Part shown: positions 10,908 to 20,397 of the stretch, one piece after another | How positions within the stretch are numbered: the stretch's first letter is position 1 | Layout: every line of letters starts with the position of its first letter | Assembly (NCBI RefSeq): GCF_002895945.1 | Contig: NZ_NPZB01000001.1 | Location: 1,131,501-1,195,500 of the forward strand | Direction of reading: 5' to 3' | DNA from: Solilutibacter silvestris | GTDB taxonomy: Bacteria > Pseudomonadota > Gammaproteobacteria > Xanthomonadales > Xanthomonadaceae | Length of the DNA stretch: 64,000 nucleotides | Notes under the pieces: generated by a model | Seen by the model: the letters and a program-made list of their open reading frames with translations, nothing else | Database searches by the model: none | Told to the model about the DNA's origin: nothing | Made by a program: the position numbers and the translations under genes

Positions 10908-11918
10908 ATGAACAAGATATTCCTGACCGTGTTGGCCAGCCTCATCCTGATTACCGCGACCGTCAATGCCAAGGCCAGCAGCCTGCTCAACGTGTCCTAC
11001 GATCCCACGCGCGAGTTCTATGCCGACGTCAACCAGGCGTTCGCCGCGCAGTGGAAACAGCAGACGGGAGAGAGCATCGATATCCGCAGTTCCCATGGTG
11101 GTTCCGGCAAGCAGGCGCGCGCGGTGATCGACGGGCTCGAAGCCGATGTCGTCACGCTGGCGCTGGCCGCCGACATCGACGCCATCGCCGACAAGGGCAA
11201 GCTGCTGCCGTCCGACTGGCAGTCTCGTCTTCCCCACAACAGCGCGCCCTACACCTCGACCATCGTGTTCCTGGTGCGCACGGGCAACCCGAAAGCGGTC
11301 CACGACTGGAATGATCTGGTGAAGCCCGGCGTCGCCGTGATCACCCCCAATCCCAAGACCTCCGGCGGTGCGCGCTGGAACTATCTCGCGGCATGGGCCT
11401 GGGCGTCGCATCAGTATCGCGATGGCGGAAAGGTACTGGATTACCTCACGCGCCTCTACGGCAATGTGCCGGTGCTCGATACCGGCGCGCGCGGCGCCAC
11501 CACCACCTTCGCCGAGCGCGGCATTGGCGATGTGCTGATCGCGTGGGAGAACGAGGCGTTGATGGCGGTGAACGAACCCGCCACGCGCGGCAAGTTCGAG
11601 ATCGTGGTGCCGTCGCTGAGCATCCGCGCCGAGCCGCCGGTGGCGTGGGTCGACAAGAACATCGACAAGCATGGCACCCGCAAGCAAGCCGAAGCCTATC
11701 TGCGCTTCCTGTATTCGCCGCAGGGACAGCAACTCGCCGCCAAGCATTTCTATCGCCCGGCAGAACCGGACAAGGTGCCGGCGGCGACGCTCGCACGGTT
11801 TCCCAAAGTGACGCAAGTGACCATCGACAACGCCTTCGGTGGCTGGAAGAAAGCACAGGCACAGCATTTCGCCGATGGTGGATTCTTCGACCAGATCAAC
11901 GCCAAGCGCGCGCATTGA
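10908..11918 (+). CDS. sbp: Sulfate ABC transporter periplasmic substrate-binding protein
   Basis: 336 residues. A signal peptide spans residues 1-22 or so ([21 protein letters not shown]). The mature part has the sulfate-binding signatures [27 protein letters not shown] and [20 protein letters not shown]. It captures sulfate or thiosulfate in the periplasm and hands it to CysTWA. The ATG at 10908 has AAGGA nine bases upstream. The in-frame ATG at 10785 would extend into cysNC and bury the signal peptide. It follows cysNC by 92 bases and precedes cysT by 13. Whether it should be called Sbp or CysP cannot be decided by eye. Confidence 0.94.
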   Translation: MNKIFLTVLASLILITATVNAKASSLLNVSYDPTREFYADVNQAFAAQWKQQTGESIDIRSSHGGSGKQARAVIDGLEADVVTLALAADIDAIADKGKLLPSDWQSRLPHNSAPYTSTIVFLVRTGNPKAVHDWNDLVKPGVAVITPNPKTSGGARWNYLAAWAWASHQYRDGGKVLDYLTRLYGNVPVLDTGARGATTTFAERGIGDVLIAWENEALMAVNEPATRGKFEIVVPSLSIRAEPPVAWVDKNIDKHGTRKQAEAYLRFLYSPQGQQLAAKHFYRPAEPDKVPAATLARFPKVTQVTIDNAFGGWKKAQAQHFADGGFFDQINAKRAH

Positions 11919-11931
11919 CGACAATGCTTCG

Positions 11932-12801
11932 ATGAACGCGCCAGCCCTGTCCATTCCGCAACTCGCGCCACGTCGGCGGCGGCCATTGCCCGGCTTCGGC
12001 CTCAGCCTCGGCCTCGGCATGGCATGGCTCGGCGTGGTCGTGCTGCTGCCGTTGCTGGCGCTGGTGTGGCAAGCGCTGGGGCTCGGCACGGCGGGCTGGC
12101 TGCGCGCGATCCATGATCCGCGCGTGCAATCGGCGTTGAAGCTCAGTTTTGCCACGTCTCTGCTGGCGTCGTTGTTCGCGCTGATGGCCGGCGCACTGGT
12201 GGCGTGGGTGCTGGTGCGCTATCGCTTCCCCGGACGGCGCCTGCTGGATGCCCTGGTCGACCTGCCGTTCGCGTTGCCGACGGCGGTCGCGGGCATTGCG
12301 CTCACCGCGATCTATTCGAGCAACGGCTGGATCGGCCGGATCATTGAGCCGCTGGGATTGAAGATCGCCTACACCTGGATCGGGATTGTCATCGCGCTGG
12401 TGTTCATCGGCCTGCCATTCGCGGTGCGCACCGTGCAACCCGTACTGGAAACGCTGGGACGCGAGCAGGAGGACGCGGCGATTTCGCTCGGTGCGTCGCG
12501 TTTCACCACGTTGCGACGGGTGATCCTGCCGGAGCTGCTGCCGGCCTTGCTCACCGGTTTCTCGCTGGCGTTCGCGCGGGCGTTGGGCGAGTACGGCTCG
12601 GTGATTTTCATCGCTGGCAACAAGCCGTATTCGACCGAAATTGCGCCGTTGCTCATCACCATCCGGCTGGAGGAATACGACGTCGACGGCGCGATCGCGA
12701 TCGCGGCCTTGCTGCTGGCGGCGTCGTTCGCATGCCTGCTGCTGATCAATGCGATTCCGTCGCTGTCCGCGTATGCGCGCGCGAGACGTCGCCATGCATG
12801 A
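11932..12801 (+). CDS. cysT: Sulfate ABC transporter permease CysT (CysU)
   Basis: 289 residues and about six membrane segments, starting near residue 25. The permease EAA loop reads EDAAISLGASRFTTLRRVILPE near residue 180, the surface that docks the ATPase CysA. It forms the membrane channel with CysW for sulfate/thiosulfate import. The start MNAPALSI (11932) was chosen because upstream in-frame codons overlap sbp. The last eight bases overlap the start of cysW, which implies translational coupling. Confidence 0.94.
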   Translation: MNAPALSIPQLAPRRRRPLPGFGLSLGLGMAWLGVVVLLPLLALVWQALGLGTAGWLRAIHDPRVQSALKLSFATSLLASLFALMAGALVAWVLVRYRFPGRRLLDALVDLPFALPTAVAGIALTAIYSSNGWIGRIIEPLGLKIAYTWIGIVIALVFIGLPFAVRTVQPVLETLGREQEDAAISLGASRFTTLRRVILPELLPALLTGFSLAFARALGEYGSVIFIAGNKPYSTEIAPLLITIRLEEYDVDGAIAIAALLLAASFACLLLINAIPSLSAYARARRRHA

Positions 12802-13639
12802 CGCCCTGCGCGAACCGCGTTGGTTGCGCCTGGCGCTGATTGCCTTGGCCGTCCTGATCCTGGTCGGCCTGGTGGTATTGCCGTTGCTGATGGTGCTCGC
12901 CGCAGCATTCGGCGATGGCTTCCGTGCGTGGTGGTCGGCGCTGGTCGAACCGGATGCCGTCGCCGCGCTCAAGCTGACGCTGTTCACGGCGGCGGTGGTG
13001 ATCCCGGTCAACGCGGTGTTCGGCACGCTGATGGCTTGGGCGATGGCGCGTTTCGAATTCACCGGCAAGCGCGTGTTGTTGACGCTGATCGACCTGCCGT
13101 TCGCCGTCTCGCCGGTGGTGGCGGGCCTGTGCCTGGTGCTGCTGTTCAGTACCACCCACGGCTGGTTCGCATCGTTGCTTGAACACTTCGACATCAAGAT
13201 CCTGTTCGCGCGGCCCGGCATCGTGCTGGCGACGTTGTTCATCACCTTCCCGTTCGTGGTGCGCGAGCTGATCCCGCTGATGGAGCAACAGGGCAGCGAC
13301 GAAGAACTGGCGGCGCGTTCGCTGGGGGCTGGCGCGTGGACGATGTTTCGTCGTGTGACCCTGCCCAACATCAAATGGGGACTGCTCTACGGCGTATTGC
13401 TGTGCAGTGCGCGGGCGATGGGCGAATTCGGCGCGGTTTCGGTGGTGTCCGGCCATATCCGCGGACTCACCAACACGCTGCCGTTGCACATCGAAATCCT
13501 CTACAACGAATTCAACGGCACCGCGGCGTTCGCGGCGGCATCGTTGCTGAGCGGATTGGCGCTGGTGACCTTGCTGGCGAAATTCTGGCTGGAATCGAGC
13601 CATGGCGACGCGCTGGCCAGTACGCACAGAAGGCATTGA
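12794..13639 (+). CDS. cysW: Sulfate ABC transporter permease CysW
   Basis: 281 residues with about six membrane segments. The EAA loop is [22 protein letters not shown] near residue 175. [20 protein letters not shown] near 203 is typical of CysW. It pairs with CysT in the inner membrane. The ATG at 12794 lies inside the last codons of cysT, and start sites further upstream would only extend that overlap. The gene ends 119 bases before the chosen cysA start. Confidence 0.94.
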   Translation: MHDALREPRWLRLALIALAVLILVGLVVLPLLMVLAAAFGDGFRAWWSALVEPDAVAALKLTLFTAAVVIPVNAVFGTLMAWAMARFEFTGKRVLLTLIDLPFAVSPVVAGLCLVLLFSTTHGWFASLLEHFDIKILFARPGIVLATLFITFPFVVRELIPLMEQQGSDEELAARSLGAGAWTMFRRVTLPNIKWGLLYGVLLCSARAMGEFGAVSVVSGHIRGLTNTLPLHIEILYNEFNGTAAFAAASLLSGLALVTLLAKFWLESSHGDALASTHRRH

Positions 13640-13758
13640 AATTGAACATGAACGCCGCACGATTTGATCGCACCCAGGCCGTGAAGCACGACGCCGGAGC
13701 CGAATGGCATCATCGGCAAACGGTGACCCACCATGAAGCGGTCGCGACGAGGCAGGGC

Positions 13759-14805
13759 ATGGATCTACACATTCGCCAACTCGGCAAGCGCTTCGGCAAT
13801 GCAACCGCGCTGGATGCGGTCGATCTCGATATCGCCTCCGGCGAACTGGTCGCGTTGCTGGGGCCGTCCGGTTCCGGCAAGACCACGCTGCTGCGGGTGA
13901 TCGCTGGCCTGCTGGATGCCGATGCCGGGCAGGTGTTGTTCGGCGATGTCGATGCCACGCGCCTGAGCCTGCGTCAGCGCAATGTCGGTTTCGTGTTCCA
14001 GCATTACGCGTTGTTCCGCCACATGACGGTTGCTGAGAACATCGCCTTCGGCTTGCGCAGTCGCCCGCGTTCGCGGCGTCCGGACAAGGCGACGATCCTG
14101 AGTCGCGTCGACGAGCTGTTGCAATTGATCCAGCTGGGCGAACTTGGCGGACGCTATCCCGAACAGTTGTCGGGCGGTCAGCGCCAGCGCGTGGCGTTGG
14201 CGCGTGCGTTGGCGATCGATCCGACGTTGTTGCTGCTCGATGAACCGTTCGGTGCGCTCGATGCCAAGGTCCGCGTCGATCTGCGACGCTGGCTGCGCAC
14301 GCTGCATGAGCAGACCGGGCAGACCACGCTGTTCGTCACCCATGACCAGGAAGAAGCGCTGGAACTCGCCGATCGCGTGGTGGTGTTGCGCGAGGGGCGG
14401 ATCGAGCAGGTCGGCACGCCACATGAAATCTACAGTGCGCCGGCATCGGAATATGTCTTCGATTTCATCGGCCGCGCCAATGTGCTGGAAGGGCGCGTGA
14501 TCGACGGGCGCTTCCGCAGCGATGGCCATGGTTTCGATGCGCCGACCGATGTCGCGGCGGGGCATGCGCGCCTGTACGTGCGGCCGCACGATCTGGCGAT
14601 CGTCGATGCAGCATCGGGTATTCCGGCGAAGGTGCTGGCGACGCATTTGCGATCAGGACGCATCACTGTTGAGGCGCAGGTGGAATCACAGGCGCGGTTG
14701 CTGGAACTCGATCTGGCCGCAACGCCCGATGCCGACGTTCCTGCAGTGGGTGCGACGATCGGCGTGTTGCCGCGCGCGTGGCGGATTTATCCGTCGGAGC
14801 GATGA
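13759..14805 (+). CDS. cysA: Sulfate/thiosulfate import ATP-binding protein CysA
   Basis: 348 residues. Walker A is GPSGSGKTT (35-43), the Q-loop sits in [14 protein letters not shown], the ABC signature is [15 protein letters not shown] near 137, Walker B is LLLLDEP near 157, and the switch histidine is in [10 protein letters not shown]. From about residue 240 a TOBE-like domain ([10 protein letters not shown]) is typical of CysA. It drives the CysTW permease. The ATG at 13759 has GGCAGGG just upstream and begins at the conserved [13 protein letters not shown]. The in-frame codons back to 13648 look like spacer. It is the last gene of the plus-strand sulfate operon. Confidence 0.94.
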   Translation: MDLHIRQLGKRFGNATALDAVDLDIASGELVALLGPSGSGKTTLLRVIAGLLDADAGQVLFGDVDATRLSLRQRNVGFVFQHYALFRHMTVAENIAFGLRSRPRSRRPDKATILSRVDELLQLIQLGELGGRYPEQLSGGQRQRVALARALAIDPTLLLLDEPFGALDAKVRVDLRRWLRTLHEQTGQTTLFVTHDQEEALELADRVVVLREGRIEQVGTPHEIYSAPASEYVFDFIGRANVLEGRVIDGRFRSDGHGFDAPTDVAAGHARLYVRPHDLAIVDAASGIPAKVLATHLRSGRITVEAQVESQARLLELDLAATPDADVPAVGATIGVLPRAWRIYPSER

Positions 14806-14838
14806 CGCTCGCGCGGGCTGAGGTAGCCTGAGCTCATC

Positions 14839-14900
14839 GCACGCGCTGGCTGGCGTGTGTGACCAGCTCCAATGCGCGGGACGCCGTGAATACATCCATG
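14839..14900 (+). repeat. Dispersed intergenic repeat, copy A
   Basis: Shares three exact blocks with copy B at 37187: a 19-base block starting GCACGCGCTGG (14839-14857), a 19-base block starting TGCGCGGGACG (14873-14891), and CATCCATG (14893-14900). The sequence between the blocks differs. Downstream it forms small dyads (TACAT/ATGTA; GGCAT/ATGCC). Both copies lie in the same orientation just behind the last gene of a plus-strand operon. Confidence 0.85.
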
Positions 14901-14965
14901 TAGGCTCGACTCGGCATCCATGCCTCGTATGCCCGCGCATCGGACTGGCGCACCCACTTGCCGCG

Positions 14966-15002
14966 CGCGTGTTGTTGCGACTCGAGAGAGCAACAACACG
15001 CG
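14966..15002. repeat. Perfect 13-bp inverted repeat
   Basis: Arms CGCGTGTTGTTGC (14966-14978) and GCAACAACACGCG (14990-15002) are exact complements with an 11-base loop. The right arm runs into a palindrome ACACGCGTGT and a partial repeat of GTTGCGAC, so alternative pairings exist. It may act as a bidirectional terminator or an mRNA 3'-end protector. Confidence 0.75.
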
Positions 15003-15148
15003 TGTGTTGCGACCCCATCGCAGCGACGAAACACTCCCCGCCCGGCAGCGCCTGCGCGGTGGGTCCCTATGGCCGACCATTCCGCCGCATGGATGCGGCG
15101 GCTCCCTCATGCCATTCGGGATGACAGTGACAGCCAGCACGTGCTAGC

Positions 15149-16654
15149 TCAACAGCACCCATGATCCCCGTTCCGCTGCCCGCTATCCGGCGCAACCGCA
15201 CTGCCAGAAGTCTCGCCACGCAAGCTCGCAACGTAATGCGCGGCCACCACCTGCGCCACGCATGCCGTCACGCCCTTGCCCATCGGAATGTGCAGGAACT
15301 CGTTGGGACCGTGCGCGTTTGAATGCGGGCCGAGCACGCCGGTGATCATGAACTGCGCGCCGGGGAATTTCTCGCCGAGCATGCCCATGAACGGGATCGA
15401 TCCACCTTCCCCCATGTACATCGCCGGCTTGCCGAAACTGGCCTCGCTGGCGTCATCGATCGCGCGTTCCAGCCATGGCGCCAACGCCGGTGCGTTCCAG
15501 CCCGCCGATGACTTCTCCAACTCGAAACTCACCTTCGCGCCATTCGGCGCATCCTTCAGCAACGTATCGCGCAGCAGGTTGCCGGCGGTCGTGCCATCCA
15601 GCGTCGGCGGCAGGCGCAGCGACAACTTCACCGCGGTGAACGGACGCAGCACATTGCCCGCCGACGACAGCGCCGGCATGCCATCGACGCCGGTGATCGA
15701 CAACGCCGGACGCCAGGTGCGATTGAGCACGCGCTCGGTATTGTCGGCGCCCATCGGCACCATCCCTTCCATCAACGGGAACTTGTTCCACACTTCGTCG
15801 CCCAGCACTTCGGCGACTTTCGCGGCCTGCGCCATGCGTTCGGCAGGAATCTCGACGAACAGGCCATCGAGCTTGATCTGGCCGGTTTTCTCGTCATCGA
15901 CGCGATCGAGCAATTCGCGCAGGATGCGGAAACTCGACGGCACGATGCCCGACGCATCGCCGGAGTGCACGCCTTCGTGCAGCACATCCACGCGCAGGTT
16001 GCCGCCGGCGAGTCCACGCAGCGACGTCGTGCACCACAGTTGATCGTAGTTGCCGCAGCCGGAATCGAGGCAGACCACCAGCGACGGCTTGCCGATGCGC
16101 GGTGCAAGATGATCGACGTAGGCGGGCAGGTCGTAACTGCCGGATTCCTCGCAAGCCTCGATCATCACCACGCAACGCGCGTGCGGCACATTCTGTTCGC
16201 GCAGCGCGAGGATCGCCGTGAGCGAACCGAAGATCGCGTAGCCGTCGTCGGCACCACCGCGGCCGTACAGGCGATCACCCTTCAGCACCGGCTTCCACGG
16301 GCCAAGATCATCGTCCCAGCCGGTCATTTCCGGTTGCTTGTCGAGATGGCCGTACAGCAGCACGCAATCGTCGCCACTGCTTCGTCCCTCATTTTCCCCC
16401 TGCGCCGGGATGTCGAGGAAGATCAGCGGCGTGCGGCCTTCCAGTCGCACCACTTCGACCTGCATGCCAGGAATCGTCTGCGCCTTCGCCCAGGTTTCCA
16501 TCAGCGCAACCGCCTGATCCATGTAGCCATGTGCCTGCCAGTCGGCGTCGAACATCGGCGACTTGTTGGGGATGGCGATATAGCGCACCAGCTGCGGCAC
16601 GATCTCCGCGTCCCACTTGTGGCCGACGAAAGCCTTCAATTTGGCGATATCCAC
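15149..16654 (-). CDS. M20 family metallopeptidase (dipeptidase)
   Basis: 501 residues. Metal-ligand motifs of the M20 family are visible: YGHLDKQPE near residue 100, GRGGADDGYAIF near 130, IEACEESGSYDL near 165, VVCLDSGCGNYD near 192, and the C-terminal GPHSNAHGPNE near 450. Such enzymes hydrolyse di- or short peptides using two zinc ions. There is no signal peptide, so it is cytoplasmic. The start is GTG at 16654 with GGAG seven bases upstream. The C-terminal tail past the catalytic fold is short and polar (GSAVAPDSGQRNGDHGCC), which is unusual but not disruptive. The substrate is unknown. Confidence 0.92.
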   Translation of the reverse strand: MDIAKLKAFVGHKWDAEIVPQLVRYIAIPNKSPMFDADWQAHGYMDQAVALMETWAKAQTIPGMQVEVVRLEGRTPLIFLDIPAQGENEGRSSGDDCVLLYGHLDKQPEMTGWDDDLGPWKPVLKGDRLYGRGGADDGYAIFGSLTAILALREQNVPHARCVVMIEACEESGSYDLPAYVDHLAPRIGKPSLVVCLDSGCGNYDQLWCTTSLRGLAGGNLRVDVLHEGVHSGDASGIVPSSFRILRELLDRVDDEKTGQIKLDGLFVEIPAERMAQAAKVAEVLGDEVWNKFPLMEGMVPMGADNTERVLNRTWRPALSITGVDGMPALSSAGNVLRPFTAVKLSLRLPPTLDGTTAGNLLRDTLLKDAPNGAKVSFELEKSSAGWNAPALAPWLERAIDDASEASFGKPAMYMGEGGSIPFMGMLGEKFPGAQFMITGVLGPHSNAHGPNEFLHIPMGKGVTACVAQVVAAHYVASLRGETSGSAVAPDSGQRNGDHGCC

Positions 16655-16943
16655 GCGCTGCTCCGGTGCGAAAACCCCATTTTAGCGCTGCAGCCGTGAT
16701 GTCGGATTTTTCTGACCTCACGGCGCGCATCCCGCCGACAGACGGCAGGCCCCGGCAGGCCGACACTTGCTTGCACAGGCGGGGAGAGCAGCGCGCCGGA
16801 TGCCGGGAGTGGGCAAGCGGCGCGCGGAGCGGGCAGGGACGCCCGATGATCGAGATGGGGGGAGGACACGGAGGTCAAGTCGCTCGGCCGCATTGGGAGG
16901 TGCGGTCGGGCGATGTTTTCCGGCGTGGCACTACACTGGCGCG

Positions 16944-17534
16944 ATGGCCATGCGCATTCTCAGGTTCGATGACAGCAGGCGCCAGCCGTGGGCCAATGGC
17001 GCCGGCAGCACGCGCGAATTGCTGCAATGGCCGGGTGATGGCCAACCGTGGCAATGGCGACTATCGATCGCCGATGTCGATCGCGATGCACCGTTCTCGA
17101 ACTTCCCTGGTGTCGATCGCGTCATCGTGCTGTTGAGTGGCGACGGCTTGATCCTGCGGTTTGCCGATGACCGCGAAGAACGCCTGGACACTCCGTACGC
17201 GTTCGCGCGTTTTCCCGGCGAGGCGCGGTTGTCCGGAGGTCCGCTCGACGCGCCGACCACCGATTTCAACCTGATGTGGCAGCGCGATCGTTTCGATGCC
17301 GAACTGTGGGTGCGACCGATGGTGGGATCGATCCAGTTGTTCGCCGCGTCCGGCGAAACCTGGGCGCTGCATGTCGCCGCCGGCCATGTCGATGGTGGCG
17401 ATGGCCTGCATCTCGATGCCGGTGACACCCTTGTCGTCAGCGCTGATGACAGCCCGCACCATCTGCGCCTCGATGGCGCAGGGACCGCATTGCTGGTGCG
17501 CTTACAGGAACGCCAGCACGATCGCCGAGCCTGA
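16944..17534 (+). CDS. HutD/Ves family protein
   Basis: 196 residues. The N-terminus RILRFDDSRRQPWANGAGSTREL and the following WQWRLSIADVDRDAPFSNFPGVDR match the HutD/Ves cupin-like family. HutD genes often accompany histidine-utilisation operons and Ves is cold-linked in E. coli; the biochemical role is unsettled. No hut genes are near. The ATG at 16944 has no clear Shine-Dalgarno, and a second in-frame ATG follows at 16950. The last 33 bases overlap, tail to tail, the PepSY gene on the other strand. Confidence 0.88.
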   Translation: MAMRILRFDDSRRQPWANGAGSTRELLQWPGDGQPWQWRLSIADVDRDAPFSNFPGVDRVIVLLSGDGLILRFADDREERLDTPYAFARFPGEARLSGGPLDAPTTDFNLMWQRDRFDAELWVRPMVGSIQLFAASGETWALHVAAGHVDGGDGLHLDAGDTLVVSADDSPHHLRLDGAGTALLVRLQERQHDRRA

Positions 17535-18122
17535 TGCCACCGCCGCCAGCGCGAACACGCTGAGCACCATTTCCTTTGCGCCGCGTCCGCGCGCCCACAT
17601 CCACAGGCCGGTCAGTGCCAGCAGGATCATCGCGATCGCGTAGCTGTCCACCAGCAAGCGCCACCACGTGCCGCCCAATCCTTTGTGCAACTTGGTGAAC
17701 ACTGCGAGCGTCGAGCTGTTCGTCCACTTCACATCGATGGCGTCGCTACCGACCACGTATTCCGCGCTCCAGCTGTTGCGCGCGCTGCCGCCGGAGAAAT
17801 TCCACTTCGCTGGCCCCTCCGGCTTGCCGTCGACGCCCGGCTTCGGCTTGCGGATCATGTCGGCGTCGAGGCCGCGCGCCTGCCGCAGCCACGTCGACAG
17901 CGCTTCCGGTGACGTCCGCACTTCAGCCGGTGCAACGAGTTGTTCCTTGCGCACTGGCTCGGTCTTGCCCTGCGGCCAGGCGTTGTCGCCGATGCGATGG
18001 TTCAACAGCAATCCGGTCGATCCGAACAGCAATGCGGCGATCGCGCCCCAGGCGCCGACCCACAGGTGGATCTGACGGATCCAGCGGTAGGTGCGGTGGT
18101 GGCTCAGGGGCTTTTTCGTCAT
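17502..18122 (-). CDS. PepSY-associated membrane protein
   Basis: 206 residues. It has a membrane helix near residues 19-42 (HLWVGAWGAIAALLFGSTGLLLNHR), a periplasmic middle part, and two helices near 160-180 and 187-205. The opening HHRTYRWIRQIHLWVG is typical of PepSY-TM proteins next to siderophore receptors, which are proposed to reduce or release ferric siderophores at the inner membrane. It begins 18 bases after the TonB receptor stop on the same strand, so the two form an operon under the Fur box. It is short compared with full PepSY reductases of 370-500 residues, and reductase activity is not proven. Confidence 0.85.
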   Translation of the reverse strand: MTKKPLSHHRTYRWIRQIHLWVGAWGAIAALLFGSTGLLLNHRIGDNAWPQGKTEPVRKEQLVAPAEVRTSPEALSTWLRQARGLDADMIRKPKPGVDGKPEGPAKWNFSGGSARNSWSAEYVVGSDAIDVKWTNSSTLAVFTKLHKGLGGTWWRLLVDSYAIAMILLALTGLWMWARGRGAKEMVLSVFALAAVASGSAIVLAFL

Positions 18123-18140
18123 GGATCAAAATTCCTTGGA

Positions 18141-20264
18141 TCAGAAGGCGAAGCGGGCGGTCAGGACCGCTGCACGCGGCGAACCGGGCGAGATGTTCTG
18201 GTTGCTGTTGGCGCTGACGAAATAGCGGGTATTGAACAGGTTTTCGACATTGAGCTGCAAGTCGATGGATTTCGTCGCCGCGAAATAGACCGCGGCATCC
18301 CAGCGCGTGTAGGCGGGAATGCGCACCGCATTGTCCGCCGCGGCATAGATGCTGCCACGGTGGATCGCGCCGAGGCCGACGCCGAAACGCGAAGTGAAAT
18401 CGTAGCGGTTCCACAAGGATGCGCTGTGCCTCGGCAATTGCGGCAGGCGGTTGCCCTGTGGAACGCTGGCAGATTGCGTTGCGAGGTAGCTGCCGTTCTG
18501 GAAGGCGTACCCGCCCAGCATCTGCCAATGCCGGGTGATGCGTCCGGCGAGCCCGAGCTCGACGCCGCTCGAACGCTGGCCGTTCACCAACAGGCTGCGG
18601 GTGGGATCGCTCGGGTCGGGGATGGCGACGTTGCGGCGATCCAGTCGGTACGTGGCCGCGGTCAGCGCGATCTTGCCGGCGATGTCCCACTTGAAGCCGA
18701 CTTCGCGATTCACGAACTTCTCCGGCAACAGCGCTTGCGTGCTCGCCGTCAGCGACGACAGCTGGTCACCCGAGCGCGGCTGCCACGCCACGCTGTAGCT
18801 GGCGTAGATCGAGGTGTTTCCGCTGGGCTTGAACACCAGTCCCGCGCGCGGCGAGCGCAGGCTGTTGCTGATGGCGTAGGTATTGCCGGTCAGGTGGTCG
18901 TTCATGCGCACGTCGAACCAGTCGTTGCGCAGGCCGGCGATGGCGATCCAGCGCGTGCCCAGCGCGATCTGGTCCTGCACGTACAGGGCACGCACGTTCG
19001 CGCCACTGTCGCTGTCGGCGCTGGTGAGCGGATAGGTGACGATGCCGTTGTAACGCGGCGCGGACAGGGGCACCCAGACGTTTGCCAGCGTGCCGAAACG
19101 GCCCTGTTCGGTGCGGCTGCGATTGTCCTGGTGGCCGAATTCGGCGCCGACCAGCAAGGTGTGGCGGATATCGCCGTCGCCGAGTTTCGCGATCAGATCG
19201 GTCTGGTTGAACAGGTTGCGGCGCGTGCCGAAGCTGCGATACGCCTGCAGCATCACCTGCGGATTGTCCAGTGCATCGAAGCGCGTGCCGTTGCCGAACA
19301 CGTTCTGGTAGGACTTGTCATAGTCGGCGGTGCGGGTGTGGTTGCGCAGTTCGACCCGATCATTGAAACGATGATCGATGGCGATGTCGAAGCTGTTGGC
19401 GCGCGCGCGGACCGGGCTTTGTTCGGCGTTGCCGATGAAGGTCGCCGGATCGACATCGATCGGCTTGCCCTGCCACGAGGTCACGCCGCGATCGGCCACG
19501 CGTTCGTCGCGGAAGTACTCGAAGCCAATGTCGATCGTGGTGCCATGGCCGCTATCAAGATGCACGGTCGGGTGGATGGCGCGCTTCGACTGCGAATACC
19601 CGTCGCGGAAGTTGCCGCCGTCGTCGTACAGTGCATTGAGGCGGAAACCGTTGGCATTCCCGGCACTGCGCAGGATCGGCGCCTGCCAGTCGAAGGTGGC
19701 GCGCTTGCGATCGGAGCTGCCGTATTGCAAGGACAATTCGCCGCCCGAAGAACCATCCGCGGTCTTCATGATGCGGTTGATCACCCCGCCGCTGCCACCG
19801 CGGCCGAACACCAGTGCGTTGGCGCCCTTGAGCGCTTCGACGCGATCGACGTCATACAGATCGCGGATGTACTGCACGTCATCGCGCACGCCGTCGACGA
19901 AGAAATCGCCGGTAGTGCTGTTGCCGCGCAGGATCGCGGTGTCGCGATTGCCTTCGCCCTGCGCCACGCCGACGCCGGGCATGTAGCGCAAGGCATCGGT
20001 GAGGCCGGACATCGCCTGATCCTTCACCAGTTCCTGCGTCACCACCGAGACCGATTGCGGCACGTCCACCAGTGGGGTGTCGGTGCGGGTGGCGCTGCGA
20101 GTGCTGCCGGTGGTGTAGCGCGGCACATAACGGCTGCCGGTGACGACGACGCGGTCGAGTTGCCTGGCATCGGCGGGGGCGGCGGTTTCAGCGGCATTGG
20201 CAATGGAGAGGCAGCAGGAGATCGCGAGCGCCAGCGAAGCTGGCACGGGATGAGAGAGGTGCAT
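18141..20264 (-). CDS. TonB-dependent siderophore receptor (catecholate type)
   Basis: 707 residues. A signal peptide ends near ANA (residue 24) and a TonB-box-like LDRVVVTGSR follows at about 35. The plug domain has DVPQSVSVVTQELVKDQ and VEALKGANALVFGRGGSGGVINRI. The beta-barrel ends in LTARFAF with the terminal phenylalanine expected of outer-membrane proteins. It is similar in layout to Fiu-type catecholate receptors and would import a ferric siderophore with TonB-ExbBD energy. A Fur box and promoter lie just upstream, so iron represses it. The PepSY gene is co-transcribed downstream. The actual ligand is inferred only. Confidence 0.93.
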   Translation of the reverse strand: MHLSHPVPASLALAISCCLSIANAAETAAPADARQLDRVVVTGSRYVPRYTTGSTRSATRTDTPLVDVPQSVSVVTQELVKDQAMSGLTDALRYMPGVGVAQGEGNRDTAILRGNSTTGDFFVDGVRDDVQYIRDLYDVDRVEALKGANALVFGRGGSGGVINRIMKTADGSSGGELSLQYGSSDRKRATFDWQAPILRSAGNANGFRLNALYDDGGNFRDGYSQSKRAIHPTVHLDSGHGTTIDIGFEYFRDERVADRGVTSWQGKPIDVDPATFIGNAEQSPVRARANSFDIAIDHRFNDRVELRNHTRTADYDKSYQNVFGNGTRFDALDNPQVMLQAYRSFGTRRNLFNQTDLIAKLGDGDIRHTLLVGAEFGHQDNRSRTEQGRFGTLANVWVPLSAPRYNGIVTYPLTSADSDSGANVRALYVQDQIALGTRWIAIAGLRNDWFDVRMNDHLTGNTYAISNSLRSPRAGLVFKPSGNTSIYASYSVAWQPRSGDQLSSLTASTQALLPEKFVNREVGFKWDIAGKIALTAATYRLDRRNVAIPDPSDPTRSLLVNGQRSSGVELGLAGRITRHWQMLGGYAFQNGSYLATQSASVPQGNRLPQLPRHSASLWNRYDFTSRFGVGLGAIHRGSIYAAADNAVRIPAYTRWDAAVYFAATKSIDLQLNVENLFNTRYFVSANSNQNISPGSPRAAVLTARFAF

Positions 20265-20310
20265 TGAGGTGGATCCTGGTCGGGATAAGGACGGCGTAGG
20301 CCGTGACCAG

Positions 20311-20340
20311 ATATTAAACGATAACGATTATCATTTGCAA
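20311..20340 (-). promoter_or_regulatory. Fur-controlled promoter of the TonB receptor operon
   Basis: On the minus strand -35 TTGCAA (20335-20340) and -10 TAATAT (20311-20316) are 18 bases apart. The 19-base sequence between and over them (20320-20338) matches the classic Fur box GATAATGATAATCATTATC at 16 of 19 positions. Fur bound here would cover the whole spacer and block RNA polymerase when iron is plentiful. Confidence 0.9.
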
Positions 20341-20397
20341 CAACGATGATGGATGCGCGCCCGATACCGGGTGGGGCTGCAACAAGGGCATGCTCGA

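Larger units (their letters stand above)
14806..15148. other. Gene-free intergenic region rich in inverted repeats
   Basis: 343 bases between cysA and the M20 peptidase with no believable gene; short open frames here overlap hairpins and lack ribosome binding sites. It contains copy A of a dispersed repeat (14839-14900), a 13-base-pair perfect hairpin (14966-15002) and a second hairpin with 9-base arms and a 2-base loop (15082-15101, CCGCCGCAT/ATGCGGCGG). The cysA and peptidase genes converge on it, so it may end transcripts from both sides, although no T-tract follows the stems. Confidence 0.7.

Noticed and set aside
16690-16730. A possible terminator with CCGTGA/TCACGG arms around a TTTTT loop
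   Set aside because: The stem is interrupted by a mismatch, no T-tract follows it, and it lies upstream of both neighbouring genes' starts, not at a gene end.
17940-20267. A 775-codon plus-strand open frame
   Set aside because: It is the antisense shadow of the TonB receptor; the minus strand has signal peptide, plug, barrel and Fur box, while the plus reading has no recognisable domain.
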